A stretch of 64,000 bases of DNA from Nakaseomyces glabratus. Its lineage: Eukaryota > Ascomycota > Saccharomycetes > Saccharomycetales > Saccharomycetaceae. How positions within the stretch are numbered: position 1 is the stretch's first letter; the number at the start of each line of letters is the position of its first letter. This document shows, piece after piece, positions 51,692-62,860 of the stretch. Under the pieces are notes generated by a model. The model was not told the DNA's origin. It did not search any database and saw only the letters and a program-made list of their open reading frames with translations. The translations under genes were made by a program, and so were the position numbers. The stretch is taken from positions 1,240,001 through 1,304,000 of the forward strand of contig NC_088961.1 in the NCBI RefSeq assembly GCF_010111755.1. The letters are read 5' to 3'.

Positions 51692-53408
51692 TCTTCATTA
51701 TGATCCTTCCTCTGTATGCCAATGTTCATCTATCCAATATAATATAATTATTACTTAAGTAATAGTAGTGCATTGGTTTCATGAATGTTTCATATTCATC
51801 TACACTGTTGTAGAAGGTAGAGTGTTTGACAATTAAACCCTAGAATTTACTCAATGGTAATATAATTAGCTAATATTATTTGTGACTGATCATAAAGGGT
51901 GACAAATCTAACATTATGAAACGATAACTGCCCTCACCGAATTAAGCCATAAAAGACCATTTTAATATCGCAACATTACGAATAGACTCTTCAGCTGATC
52001 TATTGTAAGATTAGTACAGCCTCAACTGTTTTTTTATATTGTTCACATGTTTGACCTACCTATGGATTATTATATAGATTAAATGTGTTGTACTTTCTCT
52101 ACTGGTTTGCAAAAAAAAAAAAGGATGTAATTGTGTTTTGACTGTAGTACTTTCACAAAGTAATCACATCGAGTCAAGCAAATTATGAATATAATTACAG
52201 TAGTAATATACCTGAACTCAATTTCTGGACATAAACCGATATATCAATTTCACAATGATTTTAGATTGAATAATTTTTGCAGTTTTAGATAATATCCATA
52301 GGTAAAAGCTCATTCTATGAAGCATAATTACCAAATTTCAAACGTTGACATGCAAACATAAGCATTGGTTACCATGACGGACTACTCAGCAACATGGCCA
52401 ATTAAAGGTTCCAATAAGAGAAATACGGCACAATATACAGTATATATGAGGAATGCCAAACCATTTTACAATATGTTAAGGGGTGATTGGTAAACATTAC
52501 AAGGGCATACATTAATTTATGTTTGATTTTTAATCTTGTCCCTTATCTTTAAAATATAGTGTTTTTTAAATGTGTACGTATTCCATAGTCTGGTATTCGA
52601 TTTGTAGTTTGTTGCGCACTGTAGATCATAAATCTTCAAGAGACTTCAAATATTTTTGCCCTACGCTTTTCTAATTAAAAAATAAATTTTCAATTCAAAG
52701 GTTCAAACACTGAATTGAATGAATATGTAAGTGAATTTTGAATTTGGGGTCCACACACACACAAATTGAATTATGAGAAGCAAATGTATTGGAAACTATG
52801 AAATAATTTGCTTACATACCAACCTAAATTGTGTTATTCGCTTATAATTTGTCCATGTGATTCACCTAAACTTTTGGGAGTAAATTAACTTCAAGACAGC
52901 ATATTAGCAAAATGAAATTATTGATGTATTACATTGGATTATAACAATTCAATTTTATGAACTACATTTAGTTCTCAGTAACAAGAATATAAAGGGTAAC
53001 TCGGAAATTAGCATATTATAATTTGTACGTTATAATCAATGGGATTTTAAACACAGATACTGTCAATTGTTCAATTCATAACTAGCTATTTTCTTTTTAT
53101 AAGTTACACGAGGTGTTTAATGATGATACTATAGATAAACCAACGCAAATAAACTTGATTTAGTATAGCAGAAAATTTGATTAAACCCATATTAAACAGA
53201 ATTGAGTCAAATATAAGCAACAAACATTCAGGAATATAATATTTTAGGATATACCGTATTACTGTAATATTTTTCATTTGATATAATAAACCATTAGAGA
53301 AAACAAATCTTTTGGATTGGTCTTAAAACCACAAAGTTATGGTTTGACCAAGACCATATATTAGAAGAATACAAATAATTAGCGAATTCGATAATCAAAA
53401 TAACAGAC

Positions 53409-56222
53409 ATGAAACTTACCGGATTATTAAAGGGGCTTCCCATAGTATTGAACTGGTATCTTTCATATGCAAGGACTTATGAAAGTCAAGTATTGTTAAT
53501 AGATGCCGCTGTCATTGGAAGTGATACTTTCGAGGATCCTGACGCAATGAGGCTTATTCGTTCTAACGTTACATTAAAAAATTTTAAAAGTATTATACTA
53601 CCTTTTGGAATTATTTTATCTCAACAATCGATCTTAACAGTTATCCCACCATTTGAGCCATCTCTATCATTCGACTTTACAATTGAAGAAAGAGTCAATA
53701 TAGACAGTGGTTCAAAGTTTTATTTTGATGGCAGTCATATAGAGTATGCAACTAATTTTGAAGCAGCTAGTAATTTCAGATTTATAATCAACACTGGTGC
53801 TGATGGTCTAGTGATATCAACCGGGGGGAACATGCATATCTTACTACCAAAAATGTTAGATAACTACTTTCCAAATAATTTTGTTCCAACAATACAAATT
53901 GGTGGAACTTATAAATTCCCATATAATTCTCCCTTCGTTATCGAAGGCGTATTAAATGTACAATCAGCACCTAAAGATTCAGAATATTTTGATACCAGAA
54001 TATGGGGAGTAGACTTAGGACCAGACTTTATTGATGAAAATGGAATTTCTAAAGTGGAGAATAAACTTACTGGTATTATCGAATGTGTTGGGGTGATCAA
54101 AGTATACTCTAATATTTTCAGGAATTCAGAAAATCCAATTTTGAAGTCACTTGGCTATATTAGTTTTGTGAAAACTTCGCATTTTACACTTGATGTAAGT
54201 GAAGGCCCTATAATATTGACTAATGTACCCTGGTTTTGTATCATTTTAAGTAGTGGACAAAAGAATATGAACTTAATAGGCATGAGATATATTCATATTT
54301 CTGGGTCACAATTTCCAGCTACACTTGGCATAGGCCTAATGACTGATGGAATAGTTGATATGAGCTACGATAACCAAACTATTAGTTTACACGATAGTAT
54401 AAATCCAAGTGGAACTAACGTTGTGTTGAAACATCCTCTGAATATGGGTTTTCTTGGATACGTTAGTGTAAATGGTATACTCCCTCGCTTTCCAGCAAGT
54501 CCATTTTCAGCACTTTATATGTGTGTGATTTTTGAGTCTGTGGCGTTCACTACAACTGAGACGATAGTCCATGAAACTACAACTGAAATTGTAGAAATAT
54601 TTGTTTCGGTTACGAGAGGGCCTCCATTTAATCAAGAACAACCATTGAGCACTATAACTAAAACAATTTACAATCAACCACAACAAAAAACATCTATCCT
54701 GGAAGGGGCCAATAACATAACTGAATATCATATTATTGATTATAAACCAGTTTTGCAAGATAATAGAGACTACCCATTTAGTACCGCAACTTATACCAGC
54801 ACTTTGAGGCCCCCACCATTGTTGATTGATGTTGTGTATAAGGAACAGTACGTAGAATCCCAATGGATTTCATTTTTCATTACAATTGGTAATAATAATC
54901 AACTAATCACCAGTAGCAGCATAATTAATGCTACTAGAAAATACTATGACCGTAATCCACCTAACAAATCTTTAACTTATGATTCGTCCTTTAGACTAGA
55001 TTCATTCAGTCAATCAACTTATTCTCAGCCCTTTGACTTTTCTAGCCCATCGACTTTGACAAACCAATTAATACCATCTACACCTAAAGGGCAATCAAGT
55101 GTGCCCGTTTCTTTTGGAAGAGCAAGCTTTAAAAATAGATCTACATTACCAGTTACTTCAGGTTACAGTAGTATTGTTGAACCAGAGTCGAAGTATCCCA
55201 CAATTGACCCAGAGATTTATAGTTACAGTTACCTCTCATCGTTTATCCACACTGATAAGCAACTAGTTACTGCTAGTAGCGTTGACATATCTTTCGGTAA
55301 TAAAGAAAGTTATTCTCTGTCATTGTCCACCAATAAAGGTTGTTTAACTAATTATACGAAAAGCCTCAATGGTATGACAGAAGACAATACACCCTGTAAT
55401 AGTCCAATTAGTAATGATGATTTCCCATTCCAAAATTCATCTGCTATGGAAATTAAAAGGACACCGGACAGTCTTTATCTTTCTATGATGTGTGATTCTC
55501 GTAATACTGAACTCATTCCTGCCAACACCTGCCCACAGGAAGACTGTCTGAACTGCTCTTTATCTTTACATTCTGGTTTTTCTGTCAGAAGTGTCTACAT
55601 CACCACACTATCGACTTCAAAAAACAATATGCAGCATTCAATTTTATGTGACAGTCCCACGGCCGAACTAACCGCAATAACATCGAGTTCATGCATACAC
55701 ACACCAAAATCTACACGAATGTTAGAACCAAAATATACTGTAGTTACAACCATGGATAATTCTGAGACAATAAACTTAACGGGTGATATGAATAACAACA
55801 GGGGTGGGACACTAACATATAAGGTATCAGAACCGACCAGACCTTCATATGAGCATAACTTGGAGCTATTAATGAGTAGCTATTATTCAAAAGTTTCCCA
55901 TGACATTAAAAGTCTCTTAATCGATAATGGAGGTGAGAATACTTTAACGATTTATTCAAACCTGATTTTTTCAACCACACAAGTAAACTCCAATTTTAGA
56001 CAATCTGATGTTAGACCTGATGTGAGTTACAGCATTGCTTTTACAACACCAGCTACTAAAATGGCGTGTGCAACAAAAGTTCAACAGGTTTTTGAGAACA
56101 AAATTTGCGTGAATTCGTCACTTGTTTTCATTCATGAATCGAGCTCAAATTCTAAAACTTCAATAAGTTTGATAGTATTTATATTCGGTTTAGATCTTGT
56201 TATGTTTCTTTGTATCATGTAA
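53409..56222 (+). CDS. GPI-type cell-wall adhesin, Hyphal_reg_CWP-like N-terminus, no tandem repeats
   Basis: The 937-residue protein has a signal peptide with a likely cleavage after A21 (then RTYESQ), a beta-rich N-terminal domain (about 25-330), a long Ser/Thr-rich region and a hydrophobic C-terminus (TSISLIVFIFGLDLVMFL) typical of GPI anchoring. The N-terminal domain aligns by eye with that of the second adhesin: LLIDAAVIGSDTF, NVTLKNFKSIIL, SGSKFYFDGSHIEYA, IQIGGTYKFPYNSPFVI, LTGIIECVGVIKVYSNIF. It resembles the Hyphal_reg_CWP domain of Candida Hyr/Iff and C. glabrata Awp-type wall proteins. Unlike its paralogue it has no long tandem repeats. Ligand unknown; role in wall or adhesion is family inference. 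Confidence 0.82.
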   Translation: MKLTGLLKGLPIVLNWYLSYARTYESQVLLIDAAVIGSDTFEDPDAMRLIRSNVTLKNFKSIILPFGIILSQQSILTVIPPFEPSLSFDFTIEERVNIDSGSKFYFDGSHIEYATNFEAASNFRFIINTGADGLVISTGGNMHILLPKMLDNYFPNNFVPTIQIGGTYKFPYNSPFVIEGVLNVQSAPKDSEYFDTRIWGVDLGPDFIDENGISKVENKLTGIIECVGVIKVYSNIFRNSENPILKSLGYISFVKTSHFTLDVSEGPIILTNVPWFCIILSSGQKNMNLIGMRYIHISGSQFPATLGIGLMTDGIVDMSYDNQTISLHDSINPSGTNVVLKHPLNMGFLGYVSVNGILPRFPASPFSALYMCVIFESVAFTTTETIVHETTTEIVEIFVSVTRGPPFNQEQPLSTITKTIYNQPQQKTSILEGANNITEYHIIDYKPVLQDNRDYPFSTATYTSTLRPPPLLIDVVYKEQYVESQWISFFITIGNNNQLITSSSIINATRKYYDRNPPNKSLTYDSSFRLDSFSQSTYSQPFDFSSPSTLTNQLIPSTPKGQSSVPVSFGRASFKNRSTLPVTSGYSSIVEPESKYPTIDPEIYSYSYLSSFIHTDKQLVTASSVDISFGNKESYSLSLSTNKGCLTNYTKSLNGMTEDNTPCNSPISNDDFPFQNSSAMEIKRTPDSLYLSMMCDSRNTELIPANTCPQEDCLNCSLSLHSGFSVRSVYITTLSTSKNNMQHSILCDSPTAELTAITSSSCIHTPKSTRMLEPKYTVVTTMDNSETINLTGDMNNNRGGTLTYKVSEPTRPSYEHNLELLMSSYYSKVSHDIKSLLIDNGGENTLTIYSNLIFSTTQVNSNFRQSDVRPDVSYSIAFTTPATKMACATKVQQVFENKICVNSSLVFIHESSSNSKTSISLIVFIFGLDLVMFLCIM

Positions 56223-59200
56223 GTTTTAGATTTATTAAAATTTTGTATTTGCTAACAATCAGCCATCGTTCTTTGTTTACTTTACAACCCGAAACGAAAA
56301 ACAATTGTTTTCATAATAGGCCGGGTAAAGGTTTGAACGAGCATGTGAATGTTCAGTTGTGCATAATCATCACATAATGCTCAACGATTTTCATGAAATG
56401 CTGGACTAGATTTTATGTAAAAAGAAACTCGAGGAAGGTATGAAAAGGAATTTGACCTAAACATGAAATTATGATCGCAATAATCTAGTTCTCAAAAGGA
56501 AAGCAAAAAATGCGTTCGGAAAGATATATACTATTATTTTCTTATCGTAACCAGACAAATTTTATGTAATACAATTCTTTTAGGAGGATACAAGGTTTAA
56601 AAATTTTATATTTTCTAATTTCGAAACCACATTATTGGGCAAAATGAGATGGATTTAATTTACTTCAAGATAAATAATCCAAATGCTGCCGGCTTAGACC
56701 ACAAGGGAAAACCGTTCTTTCTTGACTTTCTTACACGTTGGATATTTGCGAAAACTTTTAAATATTATAGTTATGGTTAATTTAGTGATATCCTATTTCG
56801 TATGCATGTTCTCTAACTTACTTAGACAATTTGTAGCTTTCACAAGGCAAAAGTGAAATGATATTGATCCGAGTAATCAATGAAACTAATGTTTCAATAG
56901 GGGAAACATTAGCTAGCAACATAAATTGAATGTAGTCTGGTCTCTTGACATTCACTATTTTGAATATATCGGAATTCATAACATATGATGAAACAACCAA
57001 AACTCTCACGATTAATTATGACAATAATAAAATTCTATCTGCTAGGTTTAGTATTTTTAGTCAAATAAGTACAAAATTGTAAGCTTACATATAAATTAAA
57101 ATCTTCGTTATATAAGTTTCTAAATATACTGGTTATATAAATATGGTCAACTAAAGCAGAAATATTTGATAACAGTCATAAATACATTATTTATTATCTT
57201 TTAATATAAGATCAGAAAATCTACTAAGAGTATTGTTGACCAACTTCAAATTTCATCGTTTATGACTTCTGGTATACTGCTGAATGATATTTGTCTTCGT
57301 TGAATAAACAGTTTTTTCAAATATATTACAATGACGACCTTTTAACATATCTGATTAAGAAAAATTCCATTAACTATAAATTTCTAACTGCTACCTTGAC
57401 AAATAATTCATGAAAGTAAATTTCAAAATCATAATATTTACGCACCCAAATAAGCCTCTTATTAATAAACAAAGTGACATAGATCTTCCGCGTGCTATGA
57501 ATAGAACCATGCAACATTTTCAAATTATCATAACTAAACTGACTTTATCAAATCTAAATGAGCTGGCTTTCGTTAGTTTTATTCAAAACCAAATACACAA
57601 CATTACTGAATAAATATAATATCTTAAATGTCTACAGTAACGAGTGATTCGTATTATCACTTGGAATCGATAGCCACTAATTCTATGCTATCTACACAAC
57701 AATATGTACTGCTGCAATTCACGAAAGAAAACATAAAGAAAAACTCGAATACAAATTCACCGCTGATGATTTCAAAAGCATCAAGTTTTATCTATTGGAT
57801 ATTGAAAAGTGACAAAAAGTTCAACAAATAAGATGAAACTGTAGCTCATTCAGTTATAATAAATATAACCTCAAATCAAACCAATTTGCAATATAATATC
57901 AAGTTACTAGGGCAAGCCACATGTAGCTATCATTTTATTTAATTGAAGAACAGAGGATACTTATATTATAGTTACAATGTTCGGAGAACAAGAAAAATGT
58001 TTGGAAATACACTGTTTATAGATTCAACCCGGAGTAGAAAGTAGCACACTGATGATTATGATTATTTATCATAACAATAGCTAACAACTTTCTTTTCAAT
58101 ACAGGTAGGTACTATTTCAGTAATATGGACCACAAACACCTACTTCTTTAGTTCACGGGATTTTGGACTCCGAAAAAAAACAAAACAAAACAAAACCCCA
58201 ATTACTCTAACTAGATAAAATGCAAATCATTTTAGTCACCAACTGGACAATTACACCTTAAAGTTACAAGAATCGAACACCAAATTGTATGTTTGTTTAC
58301 TTTGCACCTTGTGTCTGGCTTAGCGATCTCAAGGTTGTCTGTAAGAGGCATGTCTCATACATCTAGAACTTCCAAATACACTGCGGCGCTATAGAGATAC
58401 CCCTTTACATAATTTTTCCCCGCATTGTTATCCCGACATAATTGATGTGCTGTCCTTTTCTCTATGCAAAAAATCTTGTTCTCTCGCAATAAATGTCGAC
58501 ATTCACGATTTTCATGAAAGAGAAACTACCGTACAAAAGCCTTACAAAATACCCCTATTAGGAAATTCCCGTAATCCCAGAGGGTTGCAGTATATCCCAC
58601 CAATATTTAGCCAGCACGTTGTCCAAGGAACAGTGACCTACGCCGGTCAATAATCGGATTCAAGGCGCACAGGTAAATCCTTTTTGAGTAAAACAAGGTT
58701 GGCTGGTCCAAATGGCTGTGGATTGTGCATTAAATCCTTTTTTTTTTGAGTCAGACACCTTGATGACCATCATTTACAGTCAAGAGTTGTTAAGGTCTTT
58801 TTCGACGCGAAAACATCCAATAAAAATTGACTTTCATCCCTTATTGAGGTGAAAATTGGAGATATTTGGTATCATTGTTCAAACCACAACCAAAACTGTT
58901 GCTATAAACCGTTGTAAGGGGCACGGTAAAATCTTGAATGACTCCTATGATACTATTTGGTAATCTCTTTTGCTTCTGATGCTCGTTTTTTTTTTGCTCA
59001 TCTCTATTCTTTGCAGAAAAAAACTCTATCGGAAATGCAAAAATTTCCCTAATTTTTAGCACTTGAAAACTTTTGCTCGGCTATAATCATAAAAATGTTC
59101 TATACATTCCCCTTGTCGTGTTTATTCATAGTTTCTAAATCGAAAGATCAAATAAATGAAGACAAAATTTTCGCATGTTTTTCCTGAAATGGAAAAAAAT

Positions 59201-59500
59201 GGCGGCTGTTGTATTATGTAAACCAAGAACCGTGTTTGTATAACAGTTTAGTAAGTCATCTAAGAACAGTCGCATATTTCCTTTCATTCTCTTTTAAGGT
59301 TTTGATTTCATAATAAATTGATATATAAACTGAGATTTTATCTTATATTTTATCAATTTGGGAATTTTCGAATTATTAGATATAAGCTCTTTTTATTTTT
59401 TTTCTACCAGACATCATTAACTGAGCATTATTTGCATAAAATACGCATATATAATCTACTTAGTTAAGGAAGAAGCTGCTGCTTTAATTTAACTTTGATA
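56223..59500. promoter_or_regulatory. 3.3-kb region between the two adhesin genes
   Basis: No gene is supported. The left 1.7 kb is very AT-rich; two adjacent ATG-initiated frames of 67 codons (57410-57613 and 57628-57831) look fortuitous. The right 1.4 kb (about 58.1-59.5 kb) looks like the promoter of the second adhesin. It has STREs at 58400-58404, 58552-58556, 58917-58921 and 59109-59113, and a Gcn4/AP-1-type TGAGTCA at 58748-58754. Confidence 0.5.
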
Positions 59501-62500
59501 ATGAGGCTTTATCGGTGTTTTTCAACATTTGCTTGGGTACTTTCGTGGAGTGTTACAACTGCAAAAACGTATCAAAATGAAGAGCTCGTGCTTGATAGTA
59601 CCGTAACTGGTGATACGTCTTTCACAGAAGCTGAGCAATTGGTATTAGATAATGCTAAAATAACCTTGAAAAATTATTCAGCAATACATTTGACTTCTGG
59701 TGTCATATTGAGAGGAAACTCTTTACTAAATATAGAAACAACTTCAGGGAACAACGTTAAATATAGCTTAACAATCAATGGTGAGGTGAAGCTAGATCAA
59801 GGGTCTCAGTTTATTTTTGATGGCAGTTCATTGAAGTACTCTGATTCTAAGCAAGCATATGAGCTGTTCAATTTTGATATAAATTCTGATGAAAATGGAC
59901 TATTTATTTCCAAGGATAGTAGCATGAAGATTACTGTTCCAAAACTTGATAGCATTGTTGATGGTAGCATTGATATTGGCTCAATCCATATCGGTGGTAC
60001 TTATAAGGCTCCTTATAATTCACCCATTGTTATCTTAGGAAAATTAGAAATGTTGTCTCCAGAACAAACTGTAGATAACAAATACCCATTAAAATATTGG
60101 AGACTAGATCTAGGTACAGACAGAATTGATGAAGCCGGTATTTACAAAAGAAAAAATGATTTATCGGGAATTATTAGTTGTGAAGGTGTCATTGGCATTT
60201 ATGCTGACATTTTCAGTGAAACTACAGACCCAAAAATTTACACATTAGGATATATTGGTTATTCGATTGTTTCTCCACTTACAATTGACTTAGCAAAAGG
60301 ACCTATGATAGGGCCATCTGGGTTTTTATTTCTAAATGTTTTTCCAAAAGGTCAGGATGGTATAAAGTTCGTCAATGCTGATTTATATTCTCCAAATATC
60401 AATGATGTTGATACCACCAATATGCTATTTTCTACCTTTTATGACTCTTCTTACCAACACGTTGACATAATTTCGGAACAAAATGCCATTACAATTAGAA
60501 GTGGTTTAGATGCGATAGCTACCTATTACAGCGATCGGCATTATAGTATTATTAACCACTGTAGCGAAAGTTCCAATTCAATCAGGGGCCGTTACCCATC
60601 GATCTTATTAAGTGGTCGTACATGTTCAGTCTTCTTGACAAAACAGCAGAAAAATTCCGAGTCTAATGGATTGGGATCTGATTCGAATTCAAGTATCCCA
60701 GAACAAAAAGATGAAACTGGTTCCATACCTAGTGGTCCTGACATGGATGGCGGACCCGGTCCTCATCCTGGTGGCTCAGACACTGCAGGTGGTCCCGGTC
60801 CTAACCCCAATGGTTCAGACACTGCAGGTGGTCCCGGTCCTAACCCCAATGGTTCAGACACTGCAGGTGGTCCCGGTCCTAACCCCAATGGTTCAGACAC
60901 TGAAGGTGGTTCCGGATCTGGTGGTTCTGGTTCTGAAGGTGGCTCTGGTGAGGGTGGTTCTGGCTCTGGTGAAGGCGGTTCTGGTGGTTCCAACCCAGTT
61001 GATGATGGTAAGGATAAGACTACAGTTGTCACTGACAAGGATGGCCATGTGCACACCGACATCATTTCCCACATCACTACTACCGACAAAGATGGTAAGC
61101 CAACTGTCATATTGACTCAATACCAGTCTCCAACAGCTGTACAAAATGGTATTAGTAAGACCATTACCGTTGATGGAGAAGAGATAATTGAAGCTGTGCA
61201 TATTACTACTTATACCGACAGCGATGGCCATACCATTACAAGTACTTACACTGAAATGTTCAAGACTTTAATTGATGCTGAACCTCAATATGTGGGCGAA
61301 ACTACTCAAACCATCACAACCACTGATACTGAAGGTCACACAACTACTATTACAACCACTTATAACATAGATAACAATGTAAATACCGTACCAATCGTAC
61401 ATTCTTCATCCAACATGTCCTCATCATCTAGCATTATTTCCAGTTCAATCTCTTCCGCTGTTTCTACACCATCCGGCCAAGATTATATAATTACTACCAC
61501 AGGTTCAGATGGCAAAATTGAAACTGATATTGTATCACACATCACTACAACTGTTAATGGTAAGCCAACTACTATTACAACTACTGTTCCATGTGATGTT
61601 AGTGCAGACAAAGACAGAACAACTACTGTCACCCACAGTAACGGTGTTATTGAAACCAATGTAGTATCACACATCACTACAACCGTTAATGGTAAGCCAA
61701 CTACTATTACAACTACTGTTCCATGTGATGTTAGTGCAGACAAAGACAGAACAACTACTGTCACCCACAGTAACGGTGTTATTGAAACCAATGTAGTATC
61801 ACACATCACTACAACCGTTAATGGTAAGCCAACTACTATTACAACTACTGTTCCATGTGATGTTAGTGCAGACAAAGACAGAACAACTACTGTCACCCAC
61901 AGTAACGGTGTTATTGAAACCAATGTAGTATCACACATCACTACAACCGTTAATGGTAAGCCAACTACTATTACAACTACTGTTCCATGTGATGTTAGTG
62001 CAGACAAAGACAGAACAACTACTGTCACCCACAGTAACGGTGTTATTGAAACCAATGTAGTATCACACATCACTACAACCGTTAATGGTAAGCCAACTAC
62101 TATTACAACTACTGTTCCATGTGATGTTAGTGCAGACAAAGACAGAACAACTACTGTCACCCACAGTAACGGTGTTATTGAAACCAATGTAGTATCACAC
62201 ATCACTACAACCGTTAATGGTAAGCCAACTACTATTACAACTACTGTTCCATGTGATGTTAGTGCAGACAAAGACAGAACAACTACTGTCACCCACAGTA
62301 ACGGTGTTATTGAAACCAATGTAGTATCACACATCACTACAACCGTTAATGGTAAGCCAACTACTATCACAACAACTACCACCAAGTTGAACAACGCTCA
62401 TACAACAACTTTAACTAACAAGGATGGCAGTGTTGACACCAAGATAGTGGTTGGCGTTACTACAACTAATCAATTCGGCCAACCAGTAATTACCTCAATA

Positions 62501-62860
62501 ACTTATACTCCAAAGGCTGACTCCCACTCTAACAATAACGTCGGAACTGTTGCTGGAACAAAGGGTGCTGCGGGAAACAATCCTTCAGGAACTAACAAGC
62601 CACAAACCAATCCAACAGCTAATGCTGGCTCCAACGGTTCTTCCCCAGCGGCCAATGCTGGATCAGCTGTTGTACCAAAGGCTCCTGCAAGTAACTCGGC
62701 TGCTGTTCAGCAACAATCCAGTGCAAGCGGCACAACTCCTGGTGCTTCCGCTGCCCCAACAATACAACAAATAAACAAGAATGCTGCATCAACCCTGAAG
62801 CAAACAAAGTTCTGTGTCACTATAGTTTTGACAATTTTAATGAATTATTTCTTGAACTAG
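59501..62860 (+). CDS. GPI-type cell-wall adhesin with SHITT-motif tandem repeats
   Basis: The start is the ATG at 59501; six bases upstream only a TTG is in frame. The 1119-residue protein has a signal peptide cleaved probably after A21 (then KTYQNE), a beta-rich Hyphal_reg_CWP-like domain (about 25-330), a Gly/Pro/Ser-rich linker with three 13-residue repeats (from about 425), a Thr-rich region, and a block of 44-residue repeats (about 703-922) each with VVSHITTTVNGKPTT and a single Cys. A Ser/Ala/Asn-rich stalk and a C-terminal hydrophobic GPI signal (FCVTIVLTILMNYFL) follow. SHITT repeats are described for C. glabrata megasatellites in adhesin-like genes. It is tandem with, and paralogous to, the first adhesin. 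Confidence 0.88.
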   Translation: MRLYRCFSTFAWVLSWSVTTAKTYQNEELVLDSTVTGDTSFTEAEQLVLDNAKITLKNYSAIHLTSGVILRGNSLLNIETTSGNNVKYSLTINGEVKLDQGSQFIFDGSSLKYSDSKQAYELFNFDINSDENGLFISKDSSMKITVPKLDSIVDGSIDIGSIHIGGTYKAPYNSPIVILGKLEMLSPEQTVDNKYPLKYWRLDLGTDRIDEAGIYKRKNDLSGIISCEGVIGIYADIFSETTDPKIYTLGYIGYSIVSPLTIDLAKGPMIGPSGFLFLNVFPKGQDGIKFVNADLYSPNINDVDTTNMLFSTFYDSSYQHVDIISEQNAITIRSGLDAIATYYSDRHYSIINHCSESSNSIRGRYPSILLSGRTCSVFLTKQQKNSESNGLGSDSNSSIPEQKDETGSIPSGPDMDGGPGPHPGGSDTAGGPGPNPNGSDTAGGPGPNPNGSDTAGGPGPNPNGSDTEGGSGSGGSGSEGGSGEGGSGSGEGGSGGSNPVDDGKDKTTVVTDKDGHVHTDIISHITTTDKDGKPTVILTQYQSPTAVQNGISKTITVDGEEIIEAVHITTYTDSDGHTITSTYTEMFKTLIDAEPQYVGETTQTITTTDTEGHTTTITTTYNIDNNVNTVPIVHSSSNMSSSSSIISSSISSAVSTPSGQDYIITTTGSDGKIETDIVSHITTTVNGKPTTITTTVPCDVSADKDRTTTVTHSNGVIETNVVSHITTTVNGKPTTITTTVPCDVSADKDRTTTVTHSNGVIETNVVSHITTTVNGKPTTITTTVPCDVSADKDRTTTVTHSNGVIETNVVSHITTTVNGKPTTITTTVPCDVSADKDRTTTVTHSNGVIETNVVSHITTTVNGKPTTITTTVPCDVSADKDRTTTVTHSNGVIETNVVSHITTTVNGKPTTITTTVPCDVSADKDRTTTVTHSNGVIETNVVSHITTTVNGKPTTITTTTTKLNNAHTTTLTNKDGSVDTKIVVGVTTTNQFGQPVITSITYTPKADSHSNNNVGTVAGTKGAAGNNPSGTNKPQTNPTANAGSNGSSPAANAGSAVVPKAPASNSAAVQQQSSASGTTPGASAAPTIQQINKNAASTLKQTKFCVTIVLTILMNYFLN
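60773..60907 (+). repeat. 39-bp coding minisatellite (13-aa units)
   Basis: Three units of 39 bp start at 60773, 60812 and 60851, with a partial fourth at 60890. Each encodes G-S-D-T-A-G-G-P-G-P-N-P-N. The array continues into a Gly/Ser/Glu-rich simple region (to about 60990). It forms a flexible linker after the ligand-binding domain. Confidence 0.92.
61475..62398 (+). repeat. 132-bp SHITT-motif repeat array (44-aa units)
   Basis: Five units starting at 61607, 61739, 61871, 62003 and 62135 look identical at the DNA level. A sixth (62267) is the same until about 62366 and then diverges. A diverged unit precedes them (61475-61606). The period is a multiple of three, so the frame is kept. Each unit carries one Cys in TVPCDVSA. 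Such DNA identity suggests recent expansion or gene conversion. Confidence 0.95.

Larger units (their letters stand above)
47861..53408. other. 5.5-kb gene-poor region
   Basis: No intact gene is supported between the mannosyltransferase start and the first adhesin. About 48.6-50.2 kb is richer in G+C by eye and dense in promoter-type motifs. About 50.3-53.4 kb is strongly AT-rich and looks like decayed or spacer DNA, with a possible gene relic near 51.5 kb. The open frames here are short and mostly lack an ATG. Long upstream regions are common for yeast wall adhesins. Confidence 0.6.

Noticed and set aside
57410..57831. Two adjacent 67-codon frames between the adhesins
   Set aside because: They are in different frames, low in complexity and in AT-rich DNA; nothing links them to a known gene.
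61483..62394. Long minus-strand frame of 303 codons across the adhesin repeats
   Set aside because: It exists only because the 132-bp period is a multiple of three and the repeat has no stop in that frame. It is a shadow of the sense gene.
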